Program-made: the position numbers and the translations under genes
Shown: in pieces, positions 5,742 to 5,748 of the stretch
Layout: each line of letters opens with the position of its first letter
Numbering within the stretch: position 1 is the first letter of the stretch
Source of the DNA: Deltaproteobacteria bacterium
GTDB lineage: Bacteria > Myxococcota_A > Bradymonadia > UBA7976 > VGTA01
Direction: 5' to 3'
DNA: 5,748 nucleotides
Assembly (NCBI GenBank): GCA_016874875.1
Contig: VGTA01000247.1
Span: forward strand, 1 to 5,748
Notes under the pieces: model-generated
Database searches by the model: none
Told to the model about the DNA's origin: nothing
Seen by the model: the letters and a program-made list of their open reading frames with translations, nothing else

Positions 5742-5748
5742 AGGGCCG
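5722..5748. repeat. 12-bp tandem repeat at the start of the radical SAM gene
   Basis: The unit CCGCTCACAGGG occurs at 5722-5733 and 5734-5745, followed by the first three bases of a third copy at the window edge. On the - strand it encodes the repeated tetrapeptide SGPV and places a GTG codon in each copy (5741 and 5729), which makes the translation start ambiguous. Both copies are identical. How many copies lie beyond 5748 cannot be seen. Confidence 0.8.

Overview
The window is very GC-rich DNA, with coding sequence dominated by G/C-ending codons and Ala/Arg/Leu/Pro-rich proteins. Together with an elaborate, non-housekeeping ATPase cassette, this suggests a large-genome bacterium such as a myxobacterium or relative. 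That is an inference from composition only; there is no rRNA or other marker to fix the lineage. No tRNA, rRNA, CRISPR array, transposase or integrase was seen.

Layout. Positions 1-933 (+ strand) hold the 3' part of an unrecognised protein gene that is open at the left edge. It converges, across a 69-bp gap (934-1002), on a tightly packed four-gene block on the - strand filling 1003 to about 5741. In transcription order this block is: (1) an NrdG-like radical SAM / 4Fe-4S activating-enzyme homologue (5022-5741, possibly beginning beyond the window); (2) a 417-aa protein of unknown family (3772-5025), whose ATG overlaps the previous TGA as ATGA; (3) a 198-aa charged protein of unknown family (3161-3757), 14 bp further on; (4) a 705-aa protein (1003-3120), 40 bp further on, joining an unknown 250-residue N-terminal region to a Cdc48/FtsH-type AAA+ domain and an M41 (FtsH) zinc metallopeptidase with HEAGH. 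It has no membrane segment.

Interpretation. The gaps and translational coupling make one operon likely. Its promoter and probably more genes would lie to the right of position 5748. A soluble FtsH-like ATPase-protease beside small unknown proteins recalls the NTPase-centred 'ternary' conflict systems predicted computationally in multicellular and social bacteria (MoxR-vWA couples with variable third components, including FtsH-containing versions). Neither MoxR nor vWA is in this window, so the assignment is a hypothesis. The radical SAM protein has no recognisable glycyl-radical or peptide substrate here, which makes its role in the cassette the main open question.

At smaller scale there are three G-quadruplex-type G tracts, short tandem repeats at both window edges, good Shine-Dalgarno sequences that decide two starts, and a weak hairpin between the convergent genes. 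Several long antisense frames are composition-driven shadows and were rejected.
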